A stretch of DNA of 64,000 bases from Stenogyne calaminthoides (GCA_037126765.1 JBBCBC010000002.1:45946889-46010888); one strand, 5' to 3'. Positions 36,101-47,467 are shown, numbered from the stretch's first letter. Program-made: numbers and translations. The notes: generated from the letters alone by a model not told the origin.

Positions 36101-37985
36101 TAGAGATCGTTCACATAGATGTATGTAGTTCAATGTTAACCAAAGCAAGAGGAGGTTATGAGTAATTTTATTGATGATTACTCAAGGTATATTTTCCTTA
36201 TGAAGCATGAATCTGAGACCTTTGAGAAATTCTAAAGAATTTAAGGATCAAACAGAGAATCATATGGAAAAACGTGTCAAGTCTCTACGATCCGATCGTG
36301 GAGGCGAATACCTCAAAGAATGAGTTTTTGAACTAACATATGATGAAGGGATTGTATCCCAAATTAAATGCACCTTTACCCTCACCAAAAATCGGGGTTG
36401 CGAGCAAAGAAACATAATTCTTTTGGAAATGGTTAGATCAATGATGAGTTGTGCGGATCTTCCCGAGTCGTTCTGGGGCATATCTTGGTAACAGCATGAC
36501 TTACATTCTAAACTTGGTGCTATCCAAATCGGTTCCCAAAACCCCAAAGAATTGTGGACCCAGGCAAGCCTAAGATGAACACACATGAGAACTTTGGGGT
36601 GTCCGCCCACGTGTTGGACAAGGAAACCGTAAATTGGATCCTCGATCGAGAATTAAGGTTTTTTTGTAGGATACCCCAGGGAACAAAAGGGTGTATGTTC
36701 TATAGTTCAAGATCAAAAGGTGGACATCCGCACCCCACTTTAGATTTTGGAAGAAAACTATATGAACCAAAAAACCCTGTGAGATTACCTTAAATGAGCT
36801 TGAGGGCAAACCTCGGTCTTGATCATTGTCTTAGATGATATACCAAATGATACGTTTTCAACCCAGAGCCTCGTTATAGTGGGAGGGTTGTTAGGCGACC
36901 GAGAGATTCATGGGAATAGGAGAGTCCTCGGACTTGATTCCTAATCGAATCGGGCCATGGACATATAACGAGGCACTCCAAGATTAGGATCGGTTTTTGG
37001 CAAACAAAGAATGAAAGCCAAGTGGGTTCTATGTTTCATAATAGAGTGTGGGAGCTAGTCGAACCACTTAATGTAGATGCAAGTGGGTATATAAGAGGAA
37101 AAGAGGATCGGACGGGAAGGTTGAAGTTTTTTAAAGAAGACTAATGGCGAAAGGTTATACTCGAAAAAGAAAGGGATCGATTATGAGGAAACTTTTTTCG
37201 CCGTAGCCATCTTAAGTCCATCCAGTATTCTCTTATCGATCGTCACAAGACGCCGACCTTGAAATCGGCAAATAGATGTCAAGACGGCTTTTCCCTAACG
37301 GAAGTCTTGATAAAGAGATCTATGTGCAACAACACCAAGGTTTCATTGAAACAAAGCCAAGAACACCTAGTTTGTAAGCTCGTGAGGTCCATTTACGGAC
37401 TCAAACAGCATCCAGAGCTTGGAACCAAAGTTTTGATCAAGTAATAAAGTCTTATGGGTTTGATCAAAAACGAGTTTGAAAAGTTGTGTGTATAAAAAGC
37501 GTGACGGAGTCGTGAGCATTGGTATTCTTAGTACTATCGTAGATGACATTGTAATCATCGAACGGATGTGAAGGTGTGGTCGACGTAAGGGCATGGCGTT
37601 TCAAAATAGTTTGATATGAAAGACTTAGGGAAACTGACACATCCTTGGGATCAAGATTACTCGAGATCGCAAGAAAAGGATGATCGGGTTATCGCAAGTA
37701 TTCATACGTTGACACCGGTTTTAAAACGATTCAAAGATGCAAGATTCCAAGAAAGGATTCAGACCTTTCAGATTGGAATCCATCTATCCAAGAAAATGTC
37801 CCCTAAGACGAAAAAAAGGAGATAGATGACGCAAGAAGGCATTCCTTGTGCTTTGCCAGGGAAACCTTATGTATGCAATTTGTATACGAGACCGGATATA
37901 TGCTTTGTCGAGGCATGATAGCAAGATATCGAGTAACCTGGGAAAAGCGAATCGACGGCGCTTAAAAACATTCTGAAGTATTCTC
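33167..37985 (+). pseudogene. Copia gag-pol, heavily decayed, lacking its 3' end
   Basis: In order: a GC-rich leader (33480-33850); gag pieces (SQPFNPFAQYLE at 34620 and MVEGTPVREHASPMMAHLNK at 34990); a pre-integrase/protease piece (ATNHVCFTLRGFKRTRQL, about 35510); integrase pieces (EVLEIVHIDVCSSM, about 36100); and reverse transcriptase (MKDLGKLTH at 37616, then HLSKKMSPKT and YTRPDICF to about 37910). Copia similarity stops after an ILKYSQ-like stretch near 37985, before a full RNase H. Stops and shifts are frequent, so nothing here is functional. Confidence 0.8.
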
Positions 37986-39681
37986 AAGTAACCCTTCTTA
38001 GTTTTTCTTTTTTCTTTTAGAAATGATCGCCGGGAAGATCCGCCACCTCGACGCCGCCCCCACGCGACGAAGGGCGGGCGCGATGCCATCTTGCTCAAGA
38101 AATTAAGTCGGGGTTTCAGCGTGGAAGACATCTGCTCGGGTCAAGGGCAATCGCCAGACGCACGGAGGAAGCTACAAGGGAAACAAAATGACGAAATCGA
38201 ATTAGACATCCCGGAGCGGTTCCATTATTTTGCGAAGAAATACTCACGGCGGCGGTCTCTCATGAGGGTATCGTCTGCAAACCTCCCCACAATCTCTCGA
38301 GGGGGAGTTAAAGAGCTCGACGTAGCGTAGCTCGGGGGTAATCAAAGGGCGCCCGACGAAAGGGTCTCGAAGTCCCACCAAATGACTCTAAGGCGGTGCA
38401 AACCTGCAAAAGGGACAAAGGAAATTAGATCACTACAAGAGATGCCCAAGGTCACCTCAGGAAGGGGCCTTACGAGGGGTCAGCTCTTGGAAATCGATGG
38501 GGATGGGAATCTCAACGAGGGCCGGGGCGCTGCCCATGCCGTACCACAAAACACCATCGAGATGCCGCCATTCTTGATTTTATTTGCAATCCCCCACAAT
38601 CCAGGCCGACCAGACCGGTTCTTGAGTATAGTGGCCCTCCGCCCATCTTCCGACGCAGTTCATTTCCATGGGAGTGGGGCGATTTGGTAGAGAACACCGC
38701 TGGCGAAACACCAAGGTCGCCATGACCAGTAGCTCCATCCATTCGAGTTATCTGCTTGAGGGCGAATGCCAGCGCCAAGAGGTGAGAGATTGCGGATGTA
38801 GCGGAAGCGACCCGCGATCCATGGTCACCTCATGGATGGTGATCATATTGAAATTTAATTCCCTCTCGGAATCATCCGGATGGTGAAAAACACGCGTCTG
38901 AGTCTCAGACGACGGTGAGCTTTATCCGGTCGGCCTCGACATAGTGGAAACGAAACTTCCTATCATTTATAAAGAACCGAGACCGTCGCCGCATCGAATC
39001 GGCGAACGTGGTTTGCGATGGTGGGACCCACCCGTAGGATCGATGTCGAAAAAATCGATGTTCTCGGTCGCGGCCGAAATGGAGATTTCCCCTTCCGAGG
39101 GCCCCGAGGTTCCCTATTTTTTCTCCGCGTAAGGACTTCATGGTCCTCTGAAGGCGAATACATCCAAGTCAATTGGGGAATTCCCAAGGCGGAGAAGACC
39201 TGCGCCACCATCGGATGGGTCAGGTACTTTCGAGTCATTTGGTCGATAGAACCTTCATCACCGGAGAATCCGATTCCGTTGATACAGTGAAAGTGGGCTG
39301 TGTTTCCAACCAAACCAAACGACCGCACGGAGGCGTAGACATTTTGAGCAAGAAAGAGAAGAAGAGAGACAACACACTTACCAAGGAAAGATGGCACCGA
39401 AGAAAGCAGGAAGCCTAAATTAAATTTACTCGAGAAGGACGAAAGTCTGCAATGTGAATGAGAAGTTTTGATTTATAAGAGGAAGGCGGGGGCTCGAGTT
39501 CAAATAAGTTTTTCAAAAACGGGGTCGATTCGTGAAATCGCGAAAAATAGCGCCGTGGCGGTCACGCCGCCATCATTACCGCTAGGTTTACGCCATCGTG
39601 TCACCTTCTCGAGGCAAATGCTTGACCGACCTGGCCTACACAGGACGCCGCCTACAGTACCGCAGCAGCACGATCCAGTCG
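37986..39681 (-). other. GC-rich segment with antisense open frames, origin uncertain
   Basis: The base composition resembles the Gypsy interior and differs from the Copia interior. The longest minus-strand frame (39397-38963, 144 residues, MPSFLGKCVVSLLLFLAQNV) has no family I recognise. Tat-type elements such as Grande and Retand are known to carry antisense frames downstream of integrase, so the simplest reading is that this is Gypsy 3' sequence. Capture by the Copia element is the alternative. Confidence 0.45.
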
Positions 39682-41536
39682 TGTTGGAATTATAATTTGA
39701 AAAAGTATGCTTTTACTTTGTATAATCGGAACCAATTCTCATCTCATTTCTTGAAATAAATTGTTTATCATCGATGCTTTAAATATGATTGAATGTTACA
39801 TATATTTACCGCATAACCTGCTCAATAATTAAACGTGTTACATTGTAGTTAATTTAGTGATACCGCATCACGAAGATTAAATTAATAAATCCTTTGTAAC
39901 TAAAAAGTACCATTCACGACCTAGATGGAAATGAACAACCCATCGCGAAAGGTTGAGGTGTAAAGGCTCGATTGGTTGGTCTTGACCAAGAGATTACACT
40001 AGTGCATGATCGATGCAATTGAATAGGACCCTGCTGAGGACAAATTCTTCAGAATCCCGAACAAGGGAGAATTAGACCTCGGTGGTTCGTTGTTTTTAAT
40101 CTTCGCTTCAAATAGGATCACGTGGGATTGGTAACTATTGCTTTGACTTATCATGGGTAAATGAATCAAAGAGATTCAATACTTTTTATCTTGGGCAATA
40201 TTATTAGTCACATGTGATTGCTAAGATTTAATGGCGCAGAATCGTGTAAAGGCAAAGACGCTTTGTTTGATTTGTCCTTGGGAGGTTCATAAAGTTTTAT
40301 CATACCAAATCTTGCAAGTGGAATTAGTTTCCAAATGGATAATAATGTTGAACTGCTTCCTTGACCAAGGATAAAAGATATTAATTAATTAGAAAGCTAT
40401 TTCAGTGGGCTTGAATTAATTAATGGGCTAGATAATCTTAAACACGGAAATAATGACCGAGCCATATTGATCGTAATATGGGTTAAGATGGATAGTGCAA
40501 TATTAATTATGTAGTGGGATTAATTAATATTTATGGGCTTGAATGATATTGTGGCTCAATATTAGATATTCAAGGTCCATAGAAGGCCCAATCTTAATTC
40601 TCCTAAAAAGGCCCCTGAGTAAATTTCAACAAATAGTCAATTAACCTCGAAAAGGTGATTAAAATAAAATAAATATTGTTGCTTATTTTTCCCATGTAAA
40701 TTTTGAAATTATAGATATAGTAGGGAGAAAAGATTTTCTTTTGAATTTTGTTATGGAATGAAGATATGTATTCTTGGAATACAAGATTATCTCATTAAAT
40801 TCAAGAAATCTCCCACTTGGTTATCTATATAGAATTTTCAAAAATTTTGAATATAATGGGCAAGAAAGATTTTCTTGATTTTCTTGAAAATATATTATGG
40901 AAGATATGTATTTCTTGAAATACAAGAATGTCTCATAAATTCAAGAAGATCCAAATCTTGGATTCTTGCATCATTTTTTTTTTTCTAAAATAATCCATAT
41001 TTGAGGAGGTGGGATTTTTGTGGAATATTTTAATTATGGGAAAAGAATATAGGAGATATATTCAAGATTTCTTGGTGATCAAGAAAAGTGTTTTCCCCAC
41101 ATTGATTTTCTAACGAAATTTCGACCACTTCTCTCCTATAAATATGGGATGATTGTTTCATTCCCAAGTACAATTCCACGTCTTTGGAAAAATTAGAAAA
41201 TCCACATAAGTTGGTGCAACAAAGTTTATTTTTTCCTTTTGTTAATTGTTCGACAAGTGTCCTTCCACCCGGATAGTTGAGCAAGGGCTAAGAATACTTG
41301 GGAAGTCCTTTTGGTTAGTCCGTCCAACCGAATTCACCGCCATCCCGAATGATAATTTCACATAAACCCGTGAGATTCCGCATGCATGGTTTTACGTGGC
41401 TTATTATATGCATGATACGTTGTAGCAATTATTATTTGAATTAATATAGGATTAATTCATGCTAGTAATAATTAAAGAATTAAATTTGTATTTAAATATT
41501 CATCCCGAATAGATGCAGGTAACTCATTCCCCAACA
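39682..41536 (+). repeat. Copia LTR, second copy (3' LTR or separate solo LTR)
   Basis: 1855 bp, starting TGTTGGAATT and ending CCCCAACA, clearly homologous to 31324-33166 but with many small differences. There is no polypurine tract in front of it. Instead it is flanked by AGTCG on the left and GTCGA on the right, a near direct repeat. That favours an independent solo LTR sitting in Gypsy sequence. A TATA box (TATAAAT) lies at about 41137. Confidence 0.8.
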
Positions 41537-41576
41537 GTCGACTAAAGACCATCCTTACCGCAACACGTGGGGAAAT

Positions 41577-42092
41577 TGTTGTGGCATGACACAACGAGGC
41601 GACCACCTGGGGGTGACCACCGACGCGGCGACCAAGTTATAATAACCCTCTGGGGCGACCATCCGAGCCTGGTCGCCTTACCCAATGACTTCCCCGCGGA
41701 AGATGGGATAGAATATGGCATGAGATCCCGTGATACCTAGGCGGGCGAATATTCGGGCGTAATAAGGAAGTCCAATCCGGATTGGGCCGACCGGACGATA
41801 AAGGAGGAGTTTGTTATCCGCAAGGAAAAAAAACTAGAGGGTCAAATCATCCTACCCGTGAAGAGAACTAACCTACTTGTAACCTATAAATACACGTTGT
41901 ATCACTCATTGTAAAGGAGAAAAAATTTAGTTCTTAGGCATAAATATTGATATAATTCCTAGCTTGGTATTGCCCCCGGACGTAGTCATATTTGGCGAAC
42001 TGGGTCACCAAATCTCTCTTTGTCTGTGTTTGTGTTCATTGTGCTTAGTGTGAGTGATTGTTCATATGTCGGCATATATTCCGGCTATAACA
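41577..42092 (+). repeat. 3' LTR of the Gypsy element
   Basis: 516 bp with the same ends as the 5' LTR. A purine-rich GGGGAAA (41569-41575) directly precedes it. The ATAAT target repeat follows. Confidence 0.92.
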
Positions 42093-42097
42093 ATAAT

Positions 42098-42302
42098 GAT
42101 TGATGTAGTATTATTATATTGTGTTGAGAGTGAGAAAAGTAATGATGTGATTCTATTTAATTTTGTGAAAAATAGGGGTGTAGGTGTACTTTATAGGAGA
42201 GGATTTTGAAGTCTAATTTTAAATCTCAAACTATAATGGGACGTGGTTTTCAAAGTTCTAAGTCCATCCAGGTGAGTTCCGAAACAAACATATCCTTAAG
42301 CT
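42098..42302. mobile_element. Right part of the MITE split by the Gypsy element
   Basis: GATTGATGTAGTATTATTAT matches GATTGATGTGATATTATTAT in the MITE at 51978-52335, and the end reads GAAACAAACATATCC followed by TTAA. Together with 24807-24935 it restores one Harbinger-like MITE. Confidence 0.7.
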
Positions 42303-42805
42303 TTGTCTTTTTCTTTTGATGTTGACTTAAATACCTAATAAAGCCAATAAATTATTTTAAAGTAAAAAATTTTAAAAAATAGTTGAAAATTTGTGGAATG
42401 AACAAGAGAAGATTATAAGAGGAAAGGTAGTTTTCTTTTTTACAAAGGAAAAAACATATATATTAGGTTGTCAATGACTCGAATTCCACGATAGCAACAA
42501 TATGATTTGAATTACAGATCGAAAAAAAAATATAAATACAAGAAAACGCAAACAGAATCAACTTATGAACCACTGAATTCCCTACTCTCCTCGTCCAAAC
42601 AAATGCCATAAAATAAAATAATGCTTAATTTATTTTCATTTAATCTCAGTAGCCACTATAAGTATTGTATGCTCATCTACATTGACTTTTTTTTACCATA
42701 ACACTCGTAAAATTTAAATTTAGTGGTAAAGGGTAAAATAGGAGTTCATAGAAAACTTTATGTTTTAATTTCACTAATGAAGCGTGAGCTTTTAAAAATG
42801 CCAAA

Positions 42806-44100
42806 TAATCAAATTTATTACATAATTTTGATTTTTCATCTATTTTAGCAAATAGTATTTTTTTCTCCCTTTAAATTTAGAACATACTTTAATTTAATAC
42901 TTAAAAGATCCCGAAATCATCGTTTAGGTCCGATTCGATGCGAATATTAAAATTGGAATCACCTATTTTATTAACGCCAAAATATTAAAATATAAAAAAT
43001 AAAAATATCACCACCTAAAATCAGAAAACGCGGTATATAAAAAACATCTCTGATCACTATTTTTCAAGGATGTAAAAATCGGGCTAGGCGGCCGCCGCCC
43101 GCCCCGATTTTACTCTAATCGGCCAAAAAATCGTGACCTGCGCCAAGCGCCCGCCTAGGCGCCGCCAGGCGACCAAATCGGCTGAATCGGCGATGGGCGA
43201 TTTGCTGTTTTTTTTTAAAAAAAAAATTTAATCAAAAATAAATTAAACAATATACTTCACCCTCATCGCTGTAAGTCGCGGCAGAAGCCGCAGGACACAG
43301 AAAAAAAAATCGAAACCCTAATCCCTAAACGCCTAAAATCACCGCTCCTCAGACGCCGTGCTGCCGCCCTCGCGCTGCCGCGCCGTACTGCGAGCGACGC
43401 AGCGGCCAAGCCCGACACTTGTGCAGTTGTGCTTCAATGGCTACATGAGGTAGAGTAATTTCTTTTGACTTACTATTGGATCGCAATGTCTGCGAATTTG
43501 ATAATGGTTTTGAATTTGGGCGTTTTTTTCGTATGAATTAGATTGAAGTGGAGAGAAATCTGCCTTTCTCAAATCTGAATTTGATAGTGGATTTGATAGT
43601 GGGTTTCTGAATTTTGGAATTTGGGTGTTTTTCTTTTGACTCAAGTCTGCTGAATTTGGGCCTTTTTGTTTTGACTAAGTCTGTCGATTTTATGTTAATT
43701 TGGAAATTAAAAAAAAAAAAATCTAGGCGGAATTTTAAAAATTCTTGAAAATTTTATTTTAATAAATTATATATAGTTTTTAAAAACTTTAATGACTCGC
43801 TATTTTTTAATTTTAAAAATGATGGTGATATTTTTTATTTTAATAAAAATATATGTCAAGAATTTAGCCTTTCAAAAAAATATGAACTTCAATGACTACA
43901 TCGTTTATTAAAAATACCATTATACTTTTTATAAAGGCTTTCCGCTTCAGTTATCTGTAAAAATGATCGATTCTATTTGTTTTAAATATTCACGTCTGTA
44001 AATTAATAAAAAATATGTTAAATTTGAAGAAAAAAAAAATATGCTAAAATTAATGAAAAATAAAAAATATGTGCTAAATTTATTATTTAGCCTTTCAAAA
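42806..44100. repeat. Insertion specific to copy A, includes a GC-rich transposon-like end
   Basis: Copy B runs directly from GAAGCGTGAGTTTTTAAAAA (49573) into GACTGAGCTATTATACATCC, whereas copy A has about 1.3 kb extra. It includes a GC-rich block (43075-43440) with GGCTAGGCGGCCGCCGCCCG and GCCTAGGCGCCGCC, resembling hAT-type non-autonomous elements, and a stretch near 43945 copied from the SEC13 leader (GCTTCAGTTATCTGTAA). No gene is supported. Confidence 0.45.
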
Positions 44101-44189
44101 AAACAAATAAAAGGATTGAGCTATTATACATCCACTCAAATGTAAAAAAGTAAAAATATACTCCTCAAATATTTCATTTATTAAAAATA

Positions 44190-44560
44190 CCATTATACTT
44201 TATAAAGGCTAGATCTTGTATGGTTCTTTGATGGGCTTAATGTCCATCTATCTTTTGTAGTGCGATTTTTTGGAGTTTTTGGGTTCAATCTTGTTAAGTT
44301 TGAAAAAGTGAATAATTTTTCTGAATAAAAATTTGAATTTTAAAAAATTCAAAACTAAACTATTAATATGGGTCATAACGTTTCCCAAATTTCTTCAACC
44401 TCCCGTGAGGTTTAGAATAGTTCCACGTTTTTTTCATTTTGTATACTTACACGCTTTAAAACTCCGCTTTCGGTGGTCTTCAATTAATATGAATTTACCT
44501 TTTGTCATTTTCATGCGTGTATGGCATACACTGGTAACTTCGCGTTTGACTACTCCTTTC
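44190..44560 (+). repeat. Fragment of a Copia-type LTR
   Basis: TTAATGTCCATCTATCTTTT, GAATAAAAATTTGAATTTTA and TTCTTCAACCTCCC are shared with 45700-46000, in the same order. Absent from copy B. Confidence 0.5.
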
Positions 44561-44866
44561 TAAATGTTAGTATTTCTTTAATTTTAAGCTATCATTTGCT
44601 AATTTCCAAAATTGCATTAGTACCAAAATTTATTTATTCATTTTTTAAATTGAAAATATAAGAAAAATGCCTTAAAAGGAAAATCTAAATGCATGTTTTT
44701 TTTCGAAAGCAATCTAAATGCATGTTTAGAATAAAAAATTAGGGTGATTCTGATTTTTTAAGGCAAATGTGATCCGATGGCGTGTGCATCCAACGACCCT
44801 AAATCCCCAAAACACGTACATATGAAAAACGAATGCGTAACACTCTACCAATTACCAAACACGCCC

Positions 44867-45284
44867 TATATAAAAGCAAACAACTACTGTTCTAGAGTTG
44901 TACGATTGCAGTTCCCTCCACAATTGAGTTGTGGCGTTTCTACCGATTATCTGCAGCTCGAGCCGATCTGGTCCGATTCTCGATCTAACTGGTAAATACT
45001 TGCCTTTTATCACTGAAAATCTATTTAATTTTTTGAAATTGTTTAAATTCCTGTTGGGATTGAGAGCAGCCTTAGATCCGCTTCAGTTATCTGTAAGCAT
45101 GTTTGTTTCTCACAATCCTTCGAGATCGCGCTGATGTGGTATTTGCTCTTTTGTTCGGGATTCACGTCTGTAAATTAATATGCATTAAAAATTAGCGTGT
45201 TCATAGGATTTTATTTGCTTAAATTAGTAGAGGATTTATCTTACCGCTGTTTATGTCAAAGATGTAGACTTTGTATGCCTTTTG
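44867..45284 (+). pseudogene. Orphan SEC13 promoter, 5' UTR exon and start of leader intron (copy A)
   Basis: TATATAA at 44867-44873, the leader CGTTTCTACCGATTATCTGC and a donor GTAAAT (GT at 44992) are nearly identical to the functional SEC13 upstream region at 50019-50174. The leader intron continues to 45284, is interrupted, and resumes at 46641-46835. No SEC13 coding sequence follows. If transcribed, it would give a leader without its gene. Confidence 0.8.
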
Positions 45285-46083
45285 TGTTGGAAATTTGGTT
45301 TTGAGGGTGTTCTAACACTCATGTTTGACCAATTTATTGAGGAACTAAAATGTTAATTTTCTGGAAATTAAACGTAACGAGATCGTTCTACTTGCGAAGT
45401 AGATGATCGTGATATATTTAATATCTCAAAACCGAATTTTGATAAGTGAGAAATTAATTTGGGATGATGAAAGGTTATAACCTTTGAGAGATGAATTTTT
45501 TCAAAATCATGTGTGGGGGAAGATTTGTGTTCTTTTTATTCAGTTTTCTGCGGTCCCACATTACAAAAACAAGAAAAAAGAAAATTTTCCTTGTTTAAAG
45601 ATAGGTATGTGTATATGTCTGTATTGCAATAACCATGGACCAAAATAATTTATTTTTGAATTGCGCCTCCCGGGTTCGTGGTTCTTGCCAATTGGGCTTT
45701 AATGTCCATCTATCTTTTTGGAGACTTAAAAACTCTAAATGGATCAATTGATTTTTTTTTGGACTCAATTTTTGGGTGGCCCATCCGAATTGGGTCGGCC
45801 CAAGAGATGAAACCTATCCGTGCGCGGAGTGGGCTAGATAATGTTTATCCAGAATAAAAAATTTGAATTCGAATAAAAAGTTCAATGAACCTGGACGTCT
45901 CAAGCGGTCAAAACCGTCCCACTGAATTTGTGCGGTCATAACCGACCATGAAGTTCGTGGGCTTCCCACGATTTCCTCAACCTCCCAGAGGTGGGTTCCG
46001 TCTATATATATCAACTCCAAACTCGTCTTTTTTCACTCTGGATACATACGCTATTCATGCACTCTGCAAGCCTTACGCTAACA
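45285..46083 (+). repeat. Probable solo LTR of a Copia-type element
   Basis: Starts TGTTGGAAATTTGG and contains a TATA stretch (TATATATATC, about 46003). It could end GCTAACA at 46083 or, with the following segment, at 46636. It interrupts the copy A SEC13 leader intron. TTTTG before it and ATTTG at 46637-46641 are a near-match target repeat for the longer reading. Confidence 0.55.
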
Positions 46084-46640
46084 ATTTTTCCCTCTCACTT
46101 TCTGTCCATTTTTTTTCTTTCCCAGCTCCTTAGGTTAGAAATCTCTACTTTCTTTGAGTGACAAGTTTGGAGTCCACTTTTCCTTCCTAGCGTTACGTTA
46201 ACGATAATATTCTTTTCAATTTGCTATGCCATTTTTATTCATCTGATTAATATTGTGAACCGCTTACCTTTTGGGACATTTTTGTTTTGTTAAAATAATT
46301 TTAAAAAGAAATTTGATTGATAATCCTTTTTTGAAAAGAGTAAAATTTTATACGCACGATCCTATACCAAAAATAAAAACCTAAATGTTCAAATTTTATA
46401 TGTGATTTCCTTGTGAGCACTATGCGAAAAAATCTTCTATCCTAATGACTTGTGAGCACTTTTGTCCAACACAGTAGCCAAAAATGCATTATTAAAGATT
46501 CTTTTCCACGTTATCAATTTGTTCTTCAAAACATTTCTGTGGCTATGCCTTGGGGGACTATCAATCGCAATGATTTTCCTTGACTCAGTTCGTTTATTTA
46601 CATTTTTATTCATTCGCCTTTGCAGTATTGCTAACAATTT
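46084..46640 (+). repeat. Third partial copy of the copy B intergenic segment
   Basis: CCCTCTCACTTTCTGTCCAT (46092), GAGTGACAAGTTTGGAGTCC, TTTTATATGTGATTTCC and AACACAGTAGCCAAAAATGC (46470) follow each other exactly as in copy B at 48280-48990, with a deletion of 48662-48875. It sits inside the copy A SEC13 leader intron, directly behind the LTR. Confidence 0.65.
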
Positions 46641-46831
46641 GCTAGGTTGTGAAGAATGAGATTATGTGCATAAAACTAAAATTAGACTAGTAGGTTTGCT
46701 AATTCGGTGACGGGAAAAGGGGAGACTCAAATTCAGCTGACTATAGAAGCTAGTTCGTTCTATATAGGAGGATGCTCCGTTTATTTGGTTAATCTGCAGT
46801 AAAATTTATATGTTTAAACTTTAGAGCCCTA
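46641..46831 (+). pseudogene. Remainder of the duplicated SEC13 leader intron (copy A)
   Basis: GTTGTGAAGAATGAGATTAT through TAATCTGCAGTAAAATTTAT matches 50517-50660 of the real SEC13 leader intron. It ends at the duplication junction. Confidence 0.85.
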
Positions 46832-47126
46832 TGATATCCACAGAACTCACAGAAGCAGCCAAAACGGTGTCGTTAAAACACTTATGAACGACAGGCTGCG
46901 ATAAGTATTGTCTGTATTGCAGGGGTTTTGGAACCGCTGCGAAACGAAATACCATTACAATGAAGAATATGAAGGTGAAGCAGAGTCCGATTTTGAAAAA
47001 GTTTGAGAAGGCCGCGATGGTGCGCCTGCGCTGCTTCCGCGGTTGTTTGGGAGCAGGTTTTCCGGTGGCGGTGGGGAGGATGGATTGCAACCAACCGCCG
47101 GCGTAACGGCGGGTGGAGAAGGGCAT
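46832..47126 (-). pseudogene. Truncated GMII exon 1 (copy B)
   Basis: From an ATG at 47126 the minus strand encodes MPFSTRRYAGGWLQSILPTA, the basic tail and the membrane segment of GMII. There is an in-frame loss of RDFII after TIAAF and a deletion behind LQYRQYLSQ. It stops being GMII at the junction (46832), 85 codons short of the exon 1 splice site, so the catalytic domain is absent. The upstream promoter-side sequence is also duplicated, so a short transcript is possible. A membrane-anchor-only peptide is possible but unsupported. Confidence 0.88.
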
Positions 47127-47467
47127 GGCGGCGGAGCGAGTGGCGTTTGGGTGTTGCGTCGTCTCTCAATCCCAAGGCAACAACGATTTTATGCAGGCAT
47201 TAGAGATTTTATGAAGATCTGTTTTCATTAAACTAATAGGTGCTATAGCAGGACATTAGAATTTGGACACCATCAACATAATATTTTAATTAATATTCTA
47301 ATATTTTTACTTCTTGACTACATATTTACAGAAATAATTTTAGTGATCCTGTATTCATTCAATTTGTATCTTAATTTTTTAAAGGAAAATTGCTTTACTT
47401 AAAAATCAAACAACGTTAGGAAGATCTCTCCAAAAGGATGAAGGTTCAACGCGACAATAAGGGGTAA

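Larger units (their letters stand above)
24936..42092 (+). mobile_element. Gypsy LTR retrotransposon, Tat-type, with nested insertions
   Basis: Two LTRs (24936-25458 and 41577-42092) bound a 17.2-kb element flanked by exact ATAAT target duplications (24931-24935 and 42093-42097). The order protease, reverse transcriptase, RNase H, second RNase H, integrase, and the post-LTR sequence TGGCGCCGTCTGTGGGAA, point to the Tat branch of Gypsy elements. All domains carry stops or frameshifts. Copia-type sequence occupies at least 31324-37985 and 39682-41536. By eye the two LTRs differ at roughly one base in ten, in clusters, so the element is old or the assembly is imperfect here. Confidence 0.93.
21348..46835. 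repeat. Tandem segmental duplication, copy A (GMII side)
   Basis: Copy A matches copy B (46832 to about 50685) in the same order and orientation: GMII exon 1 from TGATATCCACAGAA (21348), then the intergenic region, the SEC13 TATA and 5' UTR exon (44867-44991), and the SEC13 leader intron to TAGAGCC (46822-46828). The homology is broken by later insertions, chiefly 21891-22377, about 22640-22870, 23341-24600, 24936-42092, about 42806-44100, about 44190-44560 and 45285-46640. GMII is the intact gene attached to this copy. Confidence 0.88.
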
